Shown: positions 1-9,020, counted from the stretch's first letter. The stretch is DNA of 64,000 nucleotides from Egibacteraceae bacterium (GCA_030446745.1 JAUJMS010000002.1:62001-126000); one strand, 5' to 3'. Numbers and translations: made by a program. Notes: generated by a model from the sequence alone, not told the origin.

Positions 1-723
1 GACCTGCTCGCCCCGCTGCCCGCCGACACGCTGGCCGCCGTCGACGACCGCTACCGCAACGACGCCGGCCGCTGGGTCGGGGTGACCGCGCGCCAGCGGG
101 TGCTCGTCTACAACGCCGACCTCGTTGACAGCGCCGAGCTGCCCGACTCGGTGTTCGACCTCACCGCGCCGGCGTACCGCGGCAAGGTCGCCGTCGCGCC
201 GTCCAACGCGTCGTTCCAGGACTTCGTCACCGCGATGCGCGGCGCGGTCGGCGACGAGAAGACCCGGGCGTGGCTTGTCGGCATGGCCGACAACGACGCG
301 CCGGTCTACGTCAACAACAACGCCATCGTCGAGGCGGTCGGCCGCGGCGAGGTGCCGTTCGGGCTGGTCAACCACTACTACAACGAGCAGTTCCTCGCCG
401 AGGACCCGAGCCTGCCCAGCCGCAACCACGTCTTCCCCGACGGCGACATCGGGGCGCTCGTCATCGAGTCGTCGGTGAGCATCCTCGCCACCACCGACCA
501 CCGCGAGGACGCCGAGCGCTTCGTCGCCTACCTGCTGTCCGAGCCGGCGCAGCGCTACTTCGCCGAGGAGACCTTCGAGTACCCGCTCGTCGACGGTGTC
601 CAGCCGCCGGCCGACCTGCCGCCGCTGGCGACGCTCGAGGCGCCCGACGTCGACGTCGACGCGCTCGGCGGCGGCTTCGCCGAGACCCGCGCGCTCATCG
701 CGGACAGTGGCCTCGAGGGCTGA
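1..723 (+). CDS. Iron-type ABC transporter substrate-binding protein (5' end outside window)
   Basis: The reading frame is open from the first base, so the N-terminus, with the expected signal peptide or lipobox, lies upstream. The visible 240 residues look like a periplasmic-binding protein of the Fe(III)/FutA/FbpA type. They include the segment VTARQRVLVYNADLV near the left edge, a YVNNNAIVEAVGRGEVPFG stretch, an NHYYN tyrosine pair of the kind that ligands ferric iron, and an AERFVAYLLSEPAQRYF C-terminal helix. It would capture ferric iron or a chelate outside the membrane and hand it to the permease encoded next, whose start overlaps this gene's end. The family call is strong; the exact substrate is inferred. 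Confidence 0.85.
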   Translation, partial: DLLAPLPADTLAAVDDRYRNDAGRWVGVTARQRVLVYNADLVDSAELPDSVFDLTAPAYRGKVAVAPSNASFQDFVTAMRGAVGDEKTRAWLVGMADNDAPVYVNNNAIVEAVGRGEVPFGLVNHYYNEQFLAEDPSLPSRNHVFPDGDIGALVIESSVSILATTDHREDAERFVAYLLSEPAQRYFAEETFEYPLVDGVQPPADLPPLATLEAPDVDVDALGGGFAETRALIADSGLEG

Positions 724-2293
724 GCCGCCGGTCTGGCTGCGCGCGGCCGCGACCGCGGTGGCCGCCGCGTTCGCCGTGCCGCTGGGCTGGCTGGTCCTGC
801 GCAACGCCGGCGGCGCCGGTCTGTTCGGCGTCGTGCGCGCGCCCGACGCGCTCGCCCCGCTGGGCCGCAGCCTCGCCGTGGCGTCGGCCGTGGCGCTGTC
901 GACCGCCGTCGTCGGCACCGCCGCGGCTTGGGTCACCGTGCGCACCGACGTCCCCCTCGCCCGGCTGTGGCGGCTGCTCTTGCCGCTGCCGCTGGTCGTC
1001 CCGTCGTTCATCGGCGCGTTCACGCTGCTCGCGGCGTTCGCTCCGGGCGGCCTGGTCGACCGGCTCGTGCCCGGCCCGACCGCGCTGCCGCGCATCGGCG
1101 GGTTCTGGGGCGCCTTCGGCGTGCTGACGCTGCTGACCTACCCGTACGTCCTGCTGCCGGTCGCGGCGCGGCTGCGGCAGCTGCCGGCGTCGCTGGAGGA
1201 GTCCGCGCGCCTGCTCGGTCGGACGCCGTGGGCGACCTTCGTCACGGTCGTGCTGCCCCAGACCCGCGGCGCCGTCGTCGCGGGCGCGCTGCTCGCGTTC
1301 CTCTACGCGGTCAGCGACTTCGGCGCCGTCCAGCTGCTGCGCTACGACACGCTGACCCGCGCGATCTACGCGTCGCGGCTGGACCCGCCGACGTCGCTGG
1401 CGCTGAGCCTGCAGCTCGCCGTCCTCGCGGTCGCCGTGGTCGCCGCCGAGCGCGGCGTGCTGCGCGCCCCGCGGGCCGTCGCGACCGCGCGGCCGGGGCC
1501 GGCGCTGCGCGTGCCGCTGGGCCGCTGGCGCAGCGCGGCGATCGTCGGCGTGGCGAGCCTCGTCGTGCTGGCGCTGGCCGCGCCGGTGGCGGTGCTCGCC
1601 TACTGGGCGACGCGCGGGCTGCTGCGCGGATCCGGCCGGATCGGCACCGTCGTCGCAGACCCGGCGTCGCTGCTCGCCCCGCTGGTCAACACGACCACGG
1701 CGAGCGTCACCGCGGCCTTGGTCGCCGTCGTCGTCGTGCTGCCCGTCGCCTACCTGACCGCCCGCTCGCGCGGCCCGCTCGCCGGCGCCGCGAACGCCGT
1801 CGTCGTCGGGGGGTTCGCGCTGCCGGGCCTGGTCATCGCGCTCGCGCTGGTGTCGTTCACCCTGCGCGGCCCGCTGCTCGCCGCGTCGCTGTACCAGACG
1901 CTGCCGCTGCTGGTGTTCGCCTACACCGTCCACTTCGGGGCGCAGGCGCTGCGCGCGGCGCAGGTGGCGGTCGCCGGGGTGCCGCCGCGGGTGGGCGACG
2001 CGGCACGGATGCTCGGTGCCGCCGGGACGCGCCGCTTCCTCCGCGTCGAGTTGCCGCTGATGCTGCCAGGGCTGCTCGCCGGCGGCGGCTTGGTGCTGCT
2101 GTCGACGATGAAAGAGCTGCCCGCGACGCTGCTGCTCGCCCCGGCGGGGTTCCAGACCCTCGCGACGCGGATCTGGAGCGCCACCGAGGACGCCTTCTGG
2201 GCCGACGCGAGCATCGCCGCGCTGCTGCTCATCGCCCTGTCCGGACTCCTGACCTGGCTGCTCGTGCTGCGCCGCGCGCGTGTCCTCGACTGA
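707..2293 (+). CDS. Fused iron ABC transporter permease (FbpB-like)
   Basis: This is a hydrophobic protein of about 528 residues with two homologous permease halves. Each half carries the EAA-type cytoplasmic loop that docks on the ATPase: EESARLLGRTPW near residue 163 and GDAARMLGAAGTRR near residue 430, the latter followed by STMKELPATLLL. Such fused permeases are typical of FbpB/SfuB/HitB ferric iron systems. I chose the GTG at 707 because the predicted membrane part begins just after it. The start lies inside the last codons of the binding-protein gene, giving a 17-bp overlap and likely translational coupling. No ATPase gene follows in the window, so it is either upstream or elsewhere. 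Confidence 0.85.
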   Translation: MASRAEPPVWLRAAATAVAAAFAVPLGWLVLRNAGGAGLFGVVRAPDALAPLGRSLAVASAVALSTAVVGTAAAWVTVRTDVPLARLWRLLLPLPLVVPSFIGAFTLLAAFAPGGLVDRLVPGPTALPRIGGFWGAFGVLTLLTYPYVLLPVAARLRQLPASLEESARLLGRTPWATFVTVVLPQTRGAVVAGALLAFLYAVSDFGAVQLLRYDTLTRAIYASRLDPPTSLALSLQLAVLAVAVVAAERGVLRAPRAVATARPGPALRVPLGRWRSAAIVGVASLVVLALAAPVAVLAYWATRGLLRGSGRIGTVVADPASLLAPLVNTTTASVTAALVAVVVVLPVAYLTARSRGPLAGAANAVVVGGFALPGLVIALALVSFTLRGPLLAASLYQTLPLLVFAYTVHFGAQALRAAQVAVAGVPPRVGDAARMLGAAGTRRFLRVELPLMLPGLLAGGGLVLLSTMKELPATLLLAPAGFQTLATRIWSATEDAFWADASIAALLLIALSGLLTWLLVLRRARVLD

Positions 2294-3722
2294 CGCGCGA
2301 CGGCGTCTTGCCGTCGCGGGGGTGGCGCTGGCCGCCGCGCTTGCCGCCGCTGCCGGGACCGGCGTCGCCGCGACCCGGGGCGCGCAGACCACCGCCGACG
2401 AGCCGCAGTACCTGCTCAGCGCGCTGAGCGTCGCGGAGGACGGCAACCTCGACATCGCCGACGAGCTGGCCGCGCAGCGTTGGCGGGCGTTTCACGCCGC
2501 GCCGCTGCCCGAGCAGACGCGCCCGCTGCCCGGCGCGACACCGGGCGCGGTGCGCCGCGTCAGCCCGCACGACCCGCTCCTGCCGCTGCTGCTCGCCGGC
2601 CCCGTCGCCGTCGGCGGCTGGGTCGGCGCGAAGCTCGCCCTCGCCACGATGGGCGGCGCGCTCGCAGGGTTGCTGGTGTGGACCGCGGTCACCCGCTTCG
2701 GCGTCGCCCCCCGGGTCGCGGCGCTCGTCGTCGGCGTGTTCGCGGTGTCGGCGCCGCTGGCGGTCTACGCCACGCAGGTCTACCCGGAGGTGCCGGCGGC
2801 GCTTGCGGTCACGGCGGGCGTCGCCGCGCTCACCGGGACGCTGCGCCGCGGCGGCCGCTGGGCGCTCGCCGCCGCGGTCGTGGCGCTGCCCTGGCTCGCG
2901 GTCAAATACGTCCCGGTGGCGGCGGCACTGGCCGCGGTCGGCGCCGTGCGGCTGCTGCGCCGCGGCGACCGCCGCCCCGTCCTCGGGCTGGCGCTGGCGC
3001 TGCTCGCCGCGGGCGCCGTCTACGCCGCCGTGCACCTCGCCGTCTACACCGGAGTGACGCCGTACGCCGCCGGCGACCACTTCGTCGGCGGCGAGTTCAC
3101 CGCGGTGGGGTCCACGCCGAGCTACCTGGGCCGCAGCCGGCGCCTGCTCGGGCTGCTCGTCGACCGCGGCTTCGGCCTGGCCGGGTGGCAACCGGCGTGG
3201 CTGCTCGCGGTGCCGGCGGTCGCCATCGTCGCGCGGCGGGGGCCGCACCGGGCGGCGCTGCTCGCACCTTTGGCCGCCGGGTGGCTGACCGCGACGTTCG
3301 TCGCGCTGACGATGCACGGCTTCTGGTTCCCCGGCCGGCAGGTCGTCGTGGTGCTGCCGCTGGTCGTGCTCGCCGTCGCCGTCGCGGCCGACCGCCACCC
3401 GGTGCTGCGTCCACTCGTCGCCGTGCTCGGCGCGGCCGGGCTGTGGAGCTATGCGTGGCTCGTCGCGGAGGGCCTGGGCGGGCGGATCACCTGGGTCGTG
3501 GACTTCTTCACGGTCGGCGACCCGTGGTACGGCGCGTGGGCGCGACTGCTGCCCGACTACCTACGGACGACCGCCGCGACCGAGCTGCGCCAAGCCGGCT
3601 GGCTGCTCGCCGTCGCCGCGGGCGCCGTCTGCGGCTGGCGCGCCGCCGGAGCGGCCGGCGACCGCTGTCGTCGGCAGCGCGGCGCTCGCGCGGCCGTACC
3701 CGTCCGCCCGCGCACGCGCTGA
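2280..3722 (+). CDS. Polytopic membrane protein, possibly GT-C glycosyltransferase-like
   Basis: The 480-residue protein has about ten hydrophobic segments. Its first periplasmic loop contains TTADEPQYLLSALSVAEDG, a pattern seen in dolichyl-mannosyltransferase-like (GT-C) membrane enzymes where an acidic pair follows the first helix. The C-terminus is a short Arg-rich cytoplasmic tail. The GTG start overlaps the permease stop by 14 bp, so it is probably co-transcribed with the iron transporter genes, but no functional link is evident. The GT-C assignment rests on topology and the early acidic motif only; the substrate is unknown. Confidence 0.6.
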   Translation: MSSTDARRRLAVAGVALAAALAAAAGTGVAATRGAQTTADEPQYLLSALSVAEDGNLDIADELAAQRWRAFHAAPLPEQTRPLPGATPGAVRRVSPHDPLLPLLLAGPVAVGGWVGAKLALATMGGALAGLLVWTAVTRFGVAPRVAALVVGVFAVSAPLAVYATQVYPEVPAALAVTAGVAALTGTLRRGGRWALAAAVVALPWLAVKYVPVAAALAAVGAVRLLRRGDRRPVLGLALALLAAGAVYAAVHLAVYTGVTPYAAGDHFVGGEFTAVGSTPSYLGRSRRLLGLLVDRGFGLAGWQPAWLLAVPAVAIVARRGPHRAALLAPLAAGWLTATFVALTMHGFWFPGRQVVVVLPLVVLAVAVAADRHPVLRPLVAVLGAAGLWSYAWLVAEGLGGRITWVVDFFTVGDPWYGAWARLLPDYLRTTAATELRQAGWLLAVAAGAVCGWRAAGAAGDRCRRQRGARAAVPVRPRTR

Positions 3723-3774
3723 GAAAGTGTCGCCCGTGCCGTCATCGTCCACCCGCCCACTCGTTGAGAAAGCC

Positions 3775-4659
3775 ATGCGCCCCCTCGTCGTCGTCCTCGC
3801 CGCCCTGGCCGCCCTGTCGGGCGCGCCCGTCGCGCCGGTGCCCGCGACGGCAGACGCCCCGCAGCACCGCGGGGTGGCTGTCACCGCAGCCCCGACCGGG
3901 CGTTGCGAGGCCGGCGCCCCGACGCGGGTGGCGGCGGCCGCGCCGCCGGTCGGCATCGGGCGCTGCCGCGGGGTGCGGCCAGGGGCGCAGATCATCATCC
4001 CGAAGGGCGAGGACCGCTTCGCCTGCACGCTGAACTTCGTGTTCACCGGTCGCACGCGCAGCGGACGCACCCACCGCTACGTCGGCACCGCCGGGCACTG
4101 CATCCTCGCCGACGGCGCAACCGACTCCGAGGGTGGCGAACGGCGCTGGCGGGCCGGGCGCGGGCCCCGGGTGCTCGACGCCAACGGCAAGCGCATCGGC
4201 GAGTTCGCGTACGCGGTGCTGTCGGGCGAACGCGACTTCGCGCTCATCCGGGTCGACCGCGGGATCGCCGTCGACCCACAGATGTGCCACTTCGGCGGGC
4301 CGACCGGGATCAACAACGACCTGACCGGCCGCACGACGCTGCTGCAGTACAACGGCCAAGGACTCGCGGTGGGCAGGGCGTTGCCTGCCCGCACCGCCGT
4401 GGCGAAGGGCCTGCCGCACCCCGACCACGTCTTCGCCGCCGGGGTCGCCATCCCCGGCGACTCGGGTAGCGCCGTGACGTCCGCCGACGGGCGTGCCGTC
4501 GGGGTGCTCGTCACCACGGGGCTCCACGGTCTCGGCATCTACGCCGACGGCGGTGTGGACGCCGGCACGATGGGCATCTCGCGGCTGTCGCCGCAGCTGC
4601 GGCGGGCCGAGGCCGTGCTGGGCCAGCGGCTGCGGCTGCGCCTCGCGCCGCAGCGCTAG
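3775..4659 (+). CDS. Secreted trypsin-like serine protease
   Basis: The protein has 294 residues from the ATG at 3775. A signal peptide (MRPLVVVLAALAALSGAPVA) is followed by a chymotrypsin-fold domain. The catalytic triad is visible: His in GTAGHC (about residue 105), Asp in RDFALI (about 154) and Ser in IPGDSGSAV (about 228). Cysteines near the His loop and the mature N-terminus suggest disulfides, as expected for an extracellular protease. It is a stand-alone gene on the plus strand, converging on the operon that starts at 6484. An upstream extension into the preceding gene's end is open but gives no sensible N-terminus, so I rejected it. The target is unknown. Confidence 0.82.
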   Translation: MRPLVVVLAALAALSGAPVAPVPATADAPQHRGVAVTAAPTGRCEAGAPTRVAAAAPPVGIGRCRGVRPGAQIIIPKGEDRFACTLNFVFTGRTRSGRTHRYVGTAGHCILADGATDSEGGERRWRAGRGPRVLDANGKRIGEFAYAVLSGERDFALIRVDRGIAVDPQMCHFGGPTGINNDLTGRTTLLQYNGQGLAVGRALPARTAVAKGLPHPDHVFAAGVAIPGDSGSAVTSADGRAVGVLVTTGLHGLGIYADGGVDAGTMGISRLSPQLRRAEAVLGQRLRLRLAPQR

Positions 4660-4693
4660 GCCAGCCGCCGGCTGCGCCGGGCACCGCCCCCGC

Positions 4694-5131
4694 TCACACT
4701 GTCGGCGGCTGCGCCGCGTCCGCGGCGTGCTGCAGCGGCGACAGGAACGGAAACGCCGTCGGGTCCAACGGCTCCGAGTCCAGGAACTCCCCGAGCCCGT
4801 CGGCGGTGAGCGGGGCCGCGGTCACGCGCGCCCCCAGCCGCCGCGCCCCGTAGGCGACGACGACGACGTCGGTTGGGACACCGCCGGCGTCCACCGCCGC
4901 CTCGGCGAGGAAGCCGTAGCACGGAGCGTTCGCCGGGCGCATGACCTCGGCGGCGAAGCGCGCCAGCAGGTCGAACCGGCCTGGGTCGTCGTCGGGCCAC
5001 GGCGCCAGCGCCGTGACGCGGGTCGCGTTCGCCAGCGGCAGCACGACCGTCGCGGGCACGGGGCGTGCGTCCCGCGCGACGACGTTGCGCGCCGCCTGTT
5101 GGCACACCAGCTCGAGCTCGTCCAGCGTCAT
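4694..5131 (-). CDS. Hypothetical protein (145 aa), last gene of a three-gene operon
   Basis: I do not recognise the family. The protein is soluble and mildly acidic, begins MTLDELELVCQQAARNVVAR, and has no signal peptide or membrane segment. The start ATG overlaps the stop of the upstream TPM-like lipoprotein gene in an ATGA arrangement, so the two are translationally coupled. The remaining sequence is an alpha/beta-like mix with a PFLSPLQHAAD ending. A role accessory to the lipoprotein is only a guess from context. Confidence 0.6.
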   Translation of the reverse strand: MTLDELELVCQQAARNVVARDARPVPATVVLPLANATRVTALAPWPDDDPGRFDLLARFAAEVMRPANAPCYGFLAEAAVDAGGVPTDVVVVAYGARRLGARVTAAPLTADGLGEFLDSEPLDPTAFPFLSPLQHAADAAQPPTV

Positions 5132-5616
5132 CCGCCACGCGCCTGCGCGAGGGCGTCGACCGCCGCGGAGAACGCGGCCGGCCAGTCGTTGCGCCCGGCC
5201 GCCGGCGGCACGAGCTCCTCGGCGATGCGCTCCCGGACGTCGCCGGGCACGGCGCTGTCGTCGCGCGGGCGCACCCCGAGGCAGCGTTCCCGCGGCGGCG
5301 CCGGGGCGGCGAAGTCGCCGGGTCGGGCGACCGCGACGACCGCGACGTCGGCGTCCCACGCGCGCACCAGCTCGCCGCCGGCGCGGAACGCCTCCCCGCA
5401 GCCGGCCTGCTCGGACTCGTAGGTGAGTGCAACCACGTCGAAGCCGTCCTCGGCGAGCGCCGTCAGCCGGTCCTCCAGCCCCGACCCGCGCAAGACCCCG
5501 GCGAGGTCGAGCACCTGCTGGCCCGGCTGTCGGGCCGGCAACGTGACGTCGACCGGCGGCTCGCCGCAGCCGCCGAGCACCACGGCCACGGCCAACGCCG
5601 CGAGCGTGCTACGCAT
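5128..5616 (-). CDS. Small lipoprotein with TPM-like domain
   Basis: The chosen ATG at 5616 gives MRSTLAALAVAVVLGGCG, a lipoprotein signal with the lipobox LGGC. After that comes VLDLAGVLRGSGLEDRLTALAEDGFDVVALTYES, which resembles the start of TPM (TPM_phosphatase, Psb32-like) domains, where a short helix-strand unit follows an L-D-x-A-G-V-L motif. The protein is about 162 residues, shorter than most TPM proteins, and has no C-terminal membrane helix. The start overlaps the end of the exonuclease gene by 8 bp, and the stop overlaps the next gene. It is anchored outside the membrane; its function is unknown. Confidence 0.65.
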   Translation of the reverse strand: MRSTLAALAVAVVLGGCGEPPVDVTLPARQPGQQVLDLAGVLRGSGLEDRLTALAEDGFDVVALTYESEQAGCGEAFRAGGELVRAWDADVAVVAVARPGDFAAPAPPRERCLGVRPRDDSAVPGDVRERIAEELVPPAAGRNDWPAAFSAAVDALAQARGG

Positions 5617-6484
5617 CGAGCGCGCGTCGCAGCCGGTCCACGGGGGACACCAGGTTCGCGTCGGCCGCGAGCGCGTCGAGCGCGGCGTCGTCACGGGCGG
5701 GGCGTCGCAGCGTCACGTCGACGTCGCGACGGACCGGCACCACCGAGGCCATCGCGGCGAGGTAGTCGCTCGCGTCGCGCAGGGCCGCCGCGAGCCGCGG
5801 CGTCTGCGCCGCCGCGTCGTCGACCATCCCGGCCAGCGTCGGGTAGCTGCGCACGAGCGTCCGGGCGGTCTTGTCGCCGACCCCCTTGACGCCTGGCAGC
5901 CCGTCGGACGGGTCGCCGCGCAGCGTCGCAAAGTCGGCGTAGCGCGACGCGGGGACGCCGTAACGCGTGGCGACCGCCGCCTCGTCGAACCGGGTCAGCT
6001 CCGAGACGCCCTTGACCGTGAACAGCACCCGCACCGTGGCGCTGCCGTCGCCGCCGTCGGTGACGAGTTGGAGCAGGTCGCGGTCGCCGGTGACGACCTC
6101 GACGACGTCGCCAGGTCCCGCGCGCTCGCACAACGTCGCGATTGCGTCGTCGGCCTCCCATCCGGGCGCCTCGGCGCAGGGCTGGCCGAACGCGTCGAGC
6201 ACCGCGCGCAGCAGCTCGAACTGCGGCGGCAGCTCGTCGGGGTCGGGCGCGCGCGCGGCCTTGTAGCCGGGGTACGCGCGGACGCGCGGCGCGGGGCGCC
6301 AGTCGGCGTCGAAGGCGTGCACGACCTCGTCGGGGCGAAGGTCGGCCACCAGCCGCGCCGTCATGTCGAGGTAGCCACGCACCGCGTTGACCGGCCGGCC
6401 GTCGGGCGCCGTGATCGACGTCGGCAGCGCGAAGAAGGCGCGGTAGGCCAGGCTCGAGGTGTCGAGCAGCAGACGGTGCGGCAT
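5609..6484 (-). CDS. 5'-3' exonuclease (PolA N-domain/FEN type)
   Basis: This 291-residue stand-alone 5'-nuclease is homologous to the N-terminal domain of DNA polymerase I. Visible active-site blocks are LLLDTSSLAYRAFFA at the N-terminus, a helical-arch region with RAYPGYKAARAPDPDELP, the acidic cluster EADDAIATL, GDRDLLQLV, and the helix-hairpin-helix region GDPSDGLPGVKGVGDKTA that binds DNA and metal. Members remove 5' flaps or RNA primers. It is the first gene of the operon, and the upstream spacer holds the divergent start of the SDR gene. Actinobacteria commonly carry such a protein in addition to PolA. Confidence 0.9.
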   Translation of the reverse strand: MPHRLLLDTSSLAYRAFFALPTSITAPDGRPVNAVRGYLDMTARLVADLRPDEVVHAFDADWRPAPRVRAYPGYKAARAPDPDELPPQFELLRAVLDAFGQPCAEAPGWEADDAIATLCERAGPGDVVEVVTGDRDLLQLVTDGGDGSATVRVLFTVKGVSELTRFDEAAVATRYGVPASRYADFATLRGDPSDGLPGVKGVGDKTARTLVRSYPTLAGMVDDAAAQTPRLAAALRDASDYLAAMASVVPVRRDVDVTLRRPARDDAALDALAADANLVSPVDRLRRALDA

Positions 6485-6530
6485 CGCCGGCCAGGGTAGT
6501 GCCGGGCCGCCCGAGCCTTAGGATCACGCC

Positions 6531-7262
6531 ATGACCGACGCCCTCGTGTGGATCACCGGCGCGTCGTCGGGGATCGGCGCCGCCCTGGCGACCACCGTGC
6601 CGATCCCCGACGCCGTCGTCGTGGACATCTCGCGCTCCGGCGGGACGCCGGGCGCCGAGCACCTGCCCGCGGACCTCGCGGACCCCAGCTCCTGGTCCGC
6701 CGTCGAGACGCACCTGCTCGCCCGGATGAGCGACTTCTCGGGGCGGCGGGCGGTGTTTGTGCACAACGCGGCGACCCTCGACCCGATCGGCGTCGCCGGC
6801 GAGGTCGACTCGCTGGCGTACCGGCGCAACGCGCTGCTCAACGCCGCCGCCCCCCAGGTGCTCGGCCATGCGTTCCTCCGCGCGGTCGCCGAGTCGGGGT
6901 TCGCGGGCGCGGCCGACCTGGTGATGCTGACCTCCGGAGCGGCGTCGTCCGCGTACGCCGGCTGGTCCGGCTACTGCGCCGGCAAGGCCGCCGTCGACCA
7001 GTGGGTGCGCTGCGTCGGCCTGGAACAGCGCGAGCGCAGCCCGTCGGTGCGCGTCGTCGCGGTCGCACCGGGTGTGGTGGCGACGCCGATGCAGGAGCAC
7101 ATCCGCACCGCCGACGCCGCTGCGTTCCCCGCCGTCGAGCGCTTCCGCGCGCTGCACGCCGACGGCGAGCTGCGCGACCCCGACGCCGTCGCCCGCGCCC
7201 TGTGGGCGCTGCTCGACGGCGACGTCGAATCCGGGTCGGTCGTCGCCCTCGACGTTCCGTGA
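6531..7262 (+). CDS. Short-chain dehydrogenase/reductase (SDR)
   Basis: The protein has 243 residues with a classical SDR layout. The cofactor loop is WITGASSGIGAAL near residue 8. A variant of the NNA motif (VHNAAT) follows, then a catalytic Ser in MLTSGAAS and the YCAGKAAVDQW Tyr-Lys pair, then VAPGVVATPM after the active site. The sequence resembles benzil-reductase/sepiapterin-reductase-like SDRs. The substrate cannot be read from sequence. The stop overlaps the DNA ligase start in GTGA, so the two genes form an operon with an odd functional pairing. Confidence 0.85.
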   Translation: MTDALVWITGASSGIGAALATTVPIPDAVVVDISRSGGTPGAEHLPADLADPSSWSAVETHLLARMSDFSGRRAVFVHNAATLDPIGVAGEVDSLAYRRNALLNAAAPQVLGHAFLRAVAESGFAGAADLVMLTSGAASSAYAGWSGYCAGKAAVDQWVRCVGLEQRERSPSVRVVAVAPGVVATPMQEHIRTADAAAFPAVERFRALHADGELRDPDAVARALWALLDGDVESGSVVALDVP

Positions 7263-8290
7263 CCGGCGGCGGCGCCCCGTTCCCGCCACCGCTGACGCCG
7301 ATGGAGGCGAAGGTCCGCGAGGAGCTGCCGCCGCCGCCGGGATGGGCCTACGAGCCGAAGTGGGACGGGTTCCGCGCGGTGGCGTGGGGCGCCGAGCGCC
7401 GGCTCGACAGCCGCAACCGCAGGCCGCTGCTGCGCTACTTCCCCGAGCTCGAGCCGGCGCTCGGGCAGCTGCCCGCCGGCGTGGTCGTCGACGGCGAGGT
7501 CGTCGTCGTACGCGACGGCACGCTCGACTTCGACGCGCTGCAGCAGCGCATCCATCCTGCGGCGAGCCGCATCGCGCTGCTCGCCGGCGAGACGCCCGCC
7601 GAGCTCGTCGCGTTCGACCTGCTCGCCGCCGACGGGCTCGACCTGCGCCCGCGGCCGTTCGCCGAGCGCCGCGAACGCCTGACGGCACTGCTCGCCGACC
7701 TGGACCACCCCTGGCACCTCACGCCGTCCACGACCGACGTCGACCGCGGCCGGGCGTGGTTCCGCGACTTCGAGTCCGCCGGCTGCGACGGGATCGTCGC
7801 GAAGCGGCTCGACGGCCCGTACATCGAGGGCGAGCGCGCCATGATCAAGGTCAAGCACCGGCGCACCGTCGACGTCGTCGTCGGCGGCTACCGCGTGCAC
7901 AAGGAAGGCGACCGGGTCGGCTCGCTGCTGCTCGGCCTGTACAACCCCGCGGGGGTGCTGCACTTCATCGGCCACTGCTCCGGGTTCGGCGACGCCGACC
8001 GGGTGGCGCTGCTCGCCCGCCTGCGCGACCACGAAGTGCCCGCCTCGTTCGGCGAAGGCGCTCGCCAGCCCGGCGGGCCGAGCCGCTGGAGCGGCGACAA
8101 GGACCTCTCCTGGACGCCCGTGCGCGCGGAGCTTGTCTGCGAGGTGAGCTACGACCAGCTCACCGGGGACCGTTTCCGCCACGCGACGCGCTTCGAGCGG
8201 TGGCGCCCCGACAAGGACCCCGACGAGTGCACGTTCGAGCAGCTCGAGCGTCCCGACGGGCCGCGCTTCGCCGACGTCGTCGCGAGCTGA
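7259..8290 (+). CDS. ATP-dependent DNA ligase (LigC/LigD-ligase type)
   Basis: The GTG start at 7259 overlaps the SDR stop by 4 bp and gives 343 residues. The adenylation motif I is YEPKWDGFRAV with the nucleotide-accepting Lys at about residue 34. Further motifs are DGEVVV (III), GCDGIVAKRLDGPY (IV) and MIKVKHRRTVDVVVGG (V), followed by an OB domain. The size fits monofunctional LigC-type ligases involved in end joining or excision repair rather than the NAD-dependent replicative enzyme. A LigD-type polymerase gene lies 0.8 kb away on the other strand, so the two may act together in break repair. No Ku gene is visible. Confidence 0.88.
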   Translation: MTGGGAPFPPPLTPMEAKVREELPPPPGWAYEPKWDGFRAVAWGAERRLDSRNRRPLLRYFPELEPALGQLPAGVVVDGEVVVVRDGTLDFDALQQRIHPAASRIALLAGETPAELVAFDLLAADGLDLRPRPFAERRERLTALLADLDHPWHLTPSTTDVDRGRAWFRDFESAGCDGIVAKRLDGPYIEGERAMIKVKHRRTVDVVVGGYRVHKEGDRVGSLLLGLYNPAGVLHFIGHCSGFGDADRVALLARLRDHEVPASFGEGARQPGGPSRWSGDKDLSWTPVRAELVCEVSYDQLTGDRFRHATRFERWRPDKDPDECTFEQLERPDGPRFADVVAS

Positions 8291-8437
8291 CGGCCCGCGT
8301 CCCGGCGCGTTGCTCGTGCCGCGAAGAAAACCGGTCCATCCGGCTCAAGGCGCTCAGGCTCACTACCGACCGTAATGGAGCCGCCCGCCGTCGCAGGCGC
8401 AACCGCCGCAGCATCACCGAGCCGAGGAGCAATCACC

Positions 8438-8962
8438 GTGCGTATCTCTCGAACCCGCCGCCTGGCCGCCATCGTCGCGGCCGCGTGCCTGGTCGTCACC
8501 GGCGGCGCCGCCGCCATCGCGCATCCGTCGCACGGCGGCCACGCGAAGCCGGCCGCCGCCCAAGCGGGCAAGGACAAGGCCGCAGCCGCCAAGAGCAAGG
8601 CCGCCGAGCGCCGCGGCACCCGCGGCCGGTCGCAGGAGGCGCGCAGCCGCCGCGACGCCCGCTTCAGCGCCACCGGTCGCGTCGTCGAGGTCGGCGCGGA
8701 CAGCGTCACCGTCGCCGTCAAGGGCGGCACCCGAGCGCTGCACCGCACGACCACGACCTTCGGCGTCGCCGACGACGCCCGCATCACGCGCGACGACGCC
8801 CCCGCCGCGCTGTCGGAGCTGCAGGCCGGCGACCACGTCGCGATGCAGGGCGCCAAGGCCGTCGACGGCAGCTACACGGCGACGCGGATCAACGCGTCGT
8901 CGCCCGAGCCCGAGATGGACCAGACCGACACCGACGAGGCGACCGCCCCGGACGCCCCCTGA
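8438..8962 (+). CDS. Secreted protein with DUF5666-like OB domain
   Basis: I chose GTG 8438 because GAGGAG sits at 8423-8428 with suitable spacing. The 174-residue product has an Arg-containing n-region, the hydrophobic stretch LAAIVAAACLVVTGGAAAIA, then a low-complexity Ala/Lys/Gly/Arg linker and a small beta domain (FSATGRVVEVGADSVTVAVK...). That domain ends with a QAGDHVAMQGAK element typical of short extracytoplasmic OB-like domains. The tail is acidic (PEPEMDQTDTDEATAPDAP). The last 66 bp are imperfectly repeated directly after the stop. Function is unknown; it is probably exported or wall-associated. Confidence 0.65.
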   Translation: MRISRTRRLAAIVAAACLVVTGGAAAIAHPSHGGHAKPAAAQAGKDKAAAAKSKAAERRGTRGRSQEARSRRDARFSATGRVVEVGADSVTVAVKGGTRALHRTTTTFGVADDARITRDDAPAALSELQAGDHVAMQGAKAVDGSYTATRINASSPEPEMDQTDTDEATAPDAP

Positions 8963-9020
8963 TCGTCGCCCGAGCCGCCGATGGACGAGATCGACACCGA
9001 CCGACCCGGACGCCCCCTGA
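8897..9020 (+). repeat. Imperfect tandem duplication of a gene's 3' end
   Basis: Unit 1 (8897-8962) encodes the acidic C-terminus of the secreted protein, including its stop. Unit 2 (8963-9020) begins with the same TCGTCGCCCGAGCC, then matches with substitutions and a small deletion, and ends in the same GGACGCCCCCTGA. The second copy lies after the stop and is therefore untranslated. Confidence 0.75.

Noticed and set aside
4656-5432. Long Arg-rich open frames opposite or beside real genes throughout (also 695-2455, 13169-14863 and 49851-51326)
   Set aside because: High GC leaves few stops in shadow frames. Composition is Arg/Ala/Gly-biased and lacks family motifs, while the other strand or frame has a clear product.
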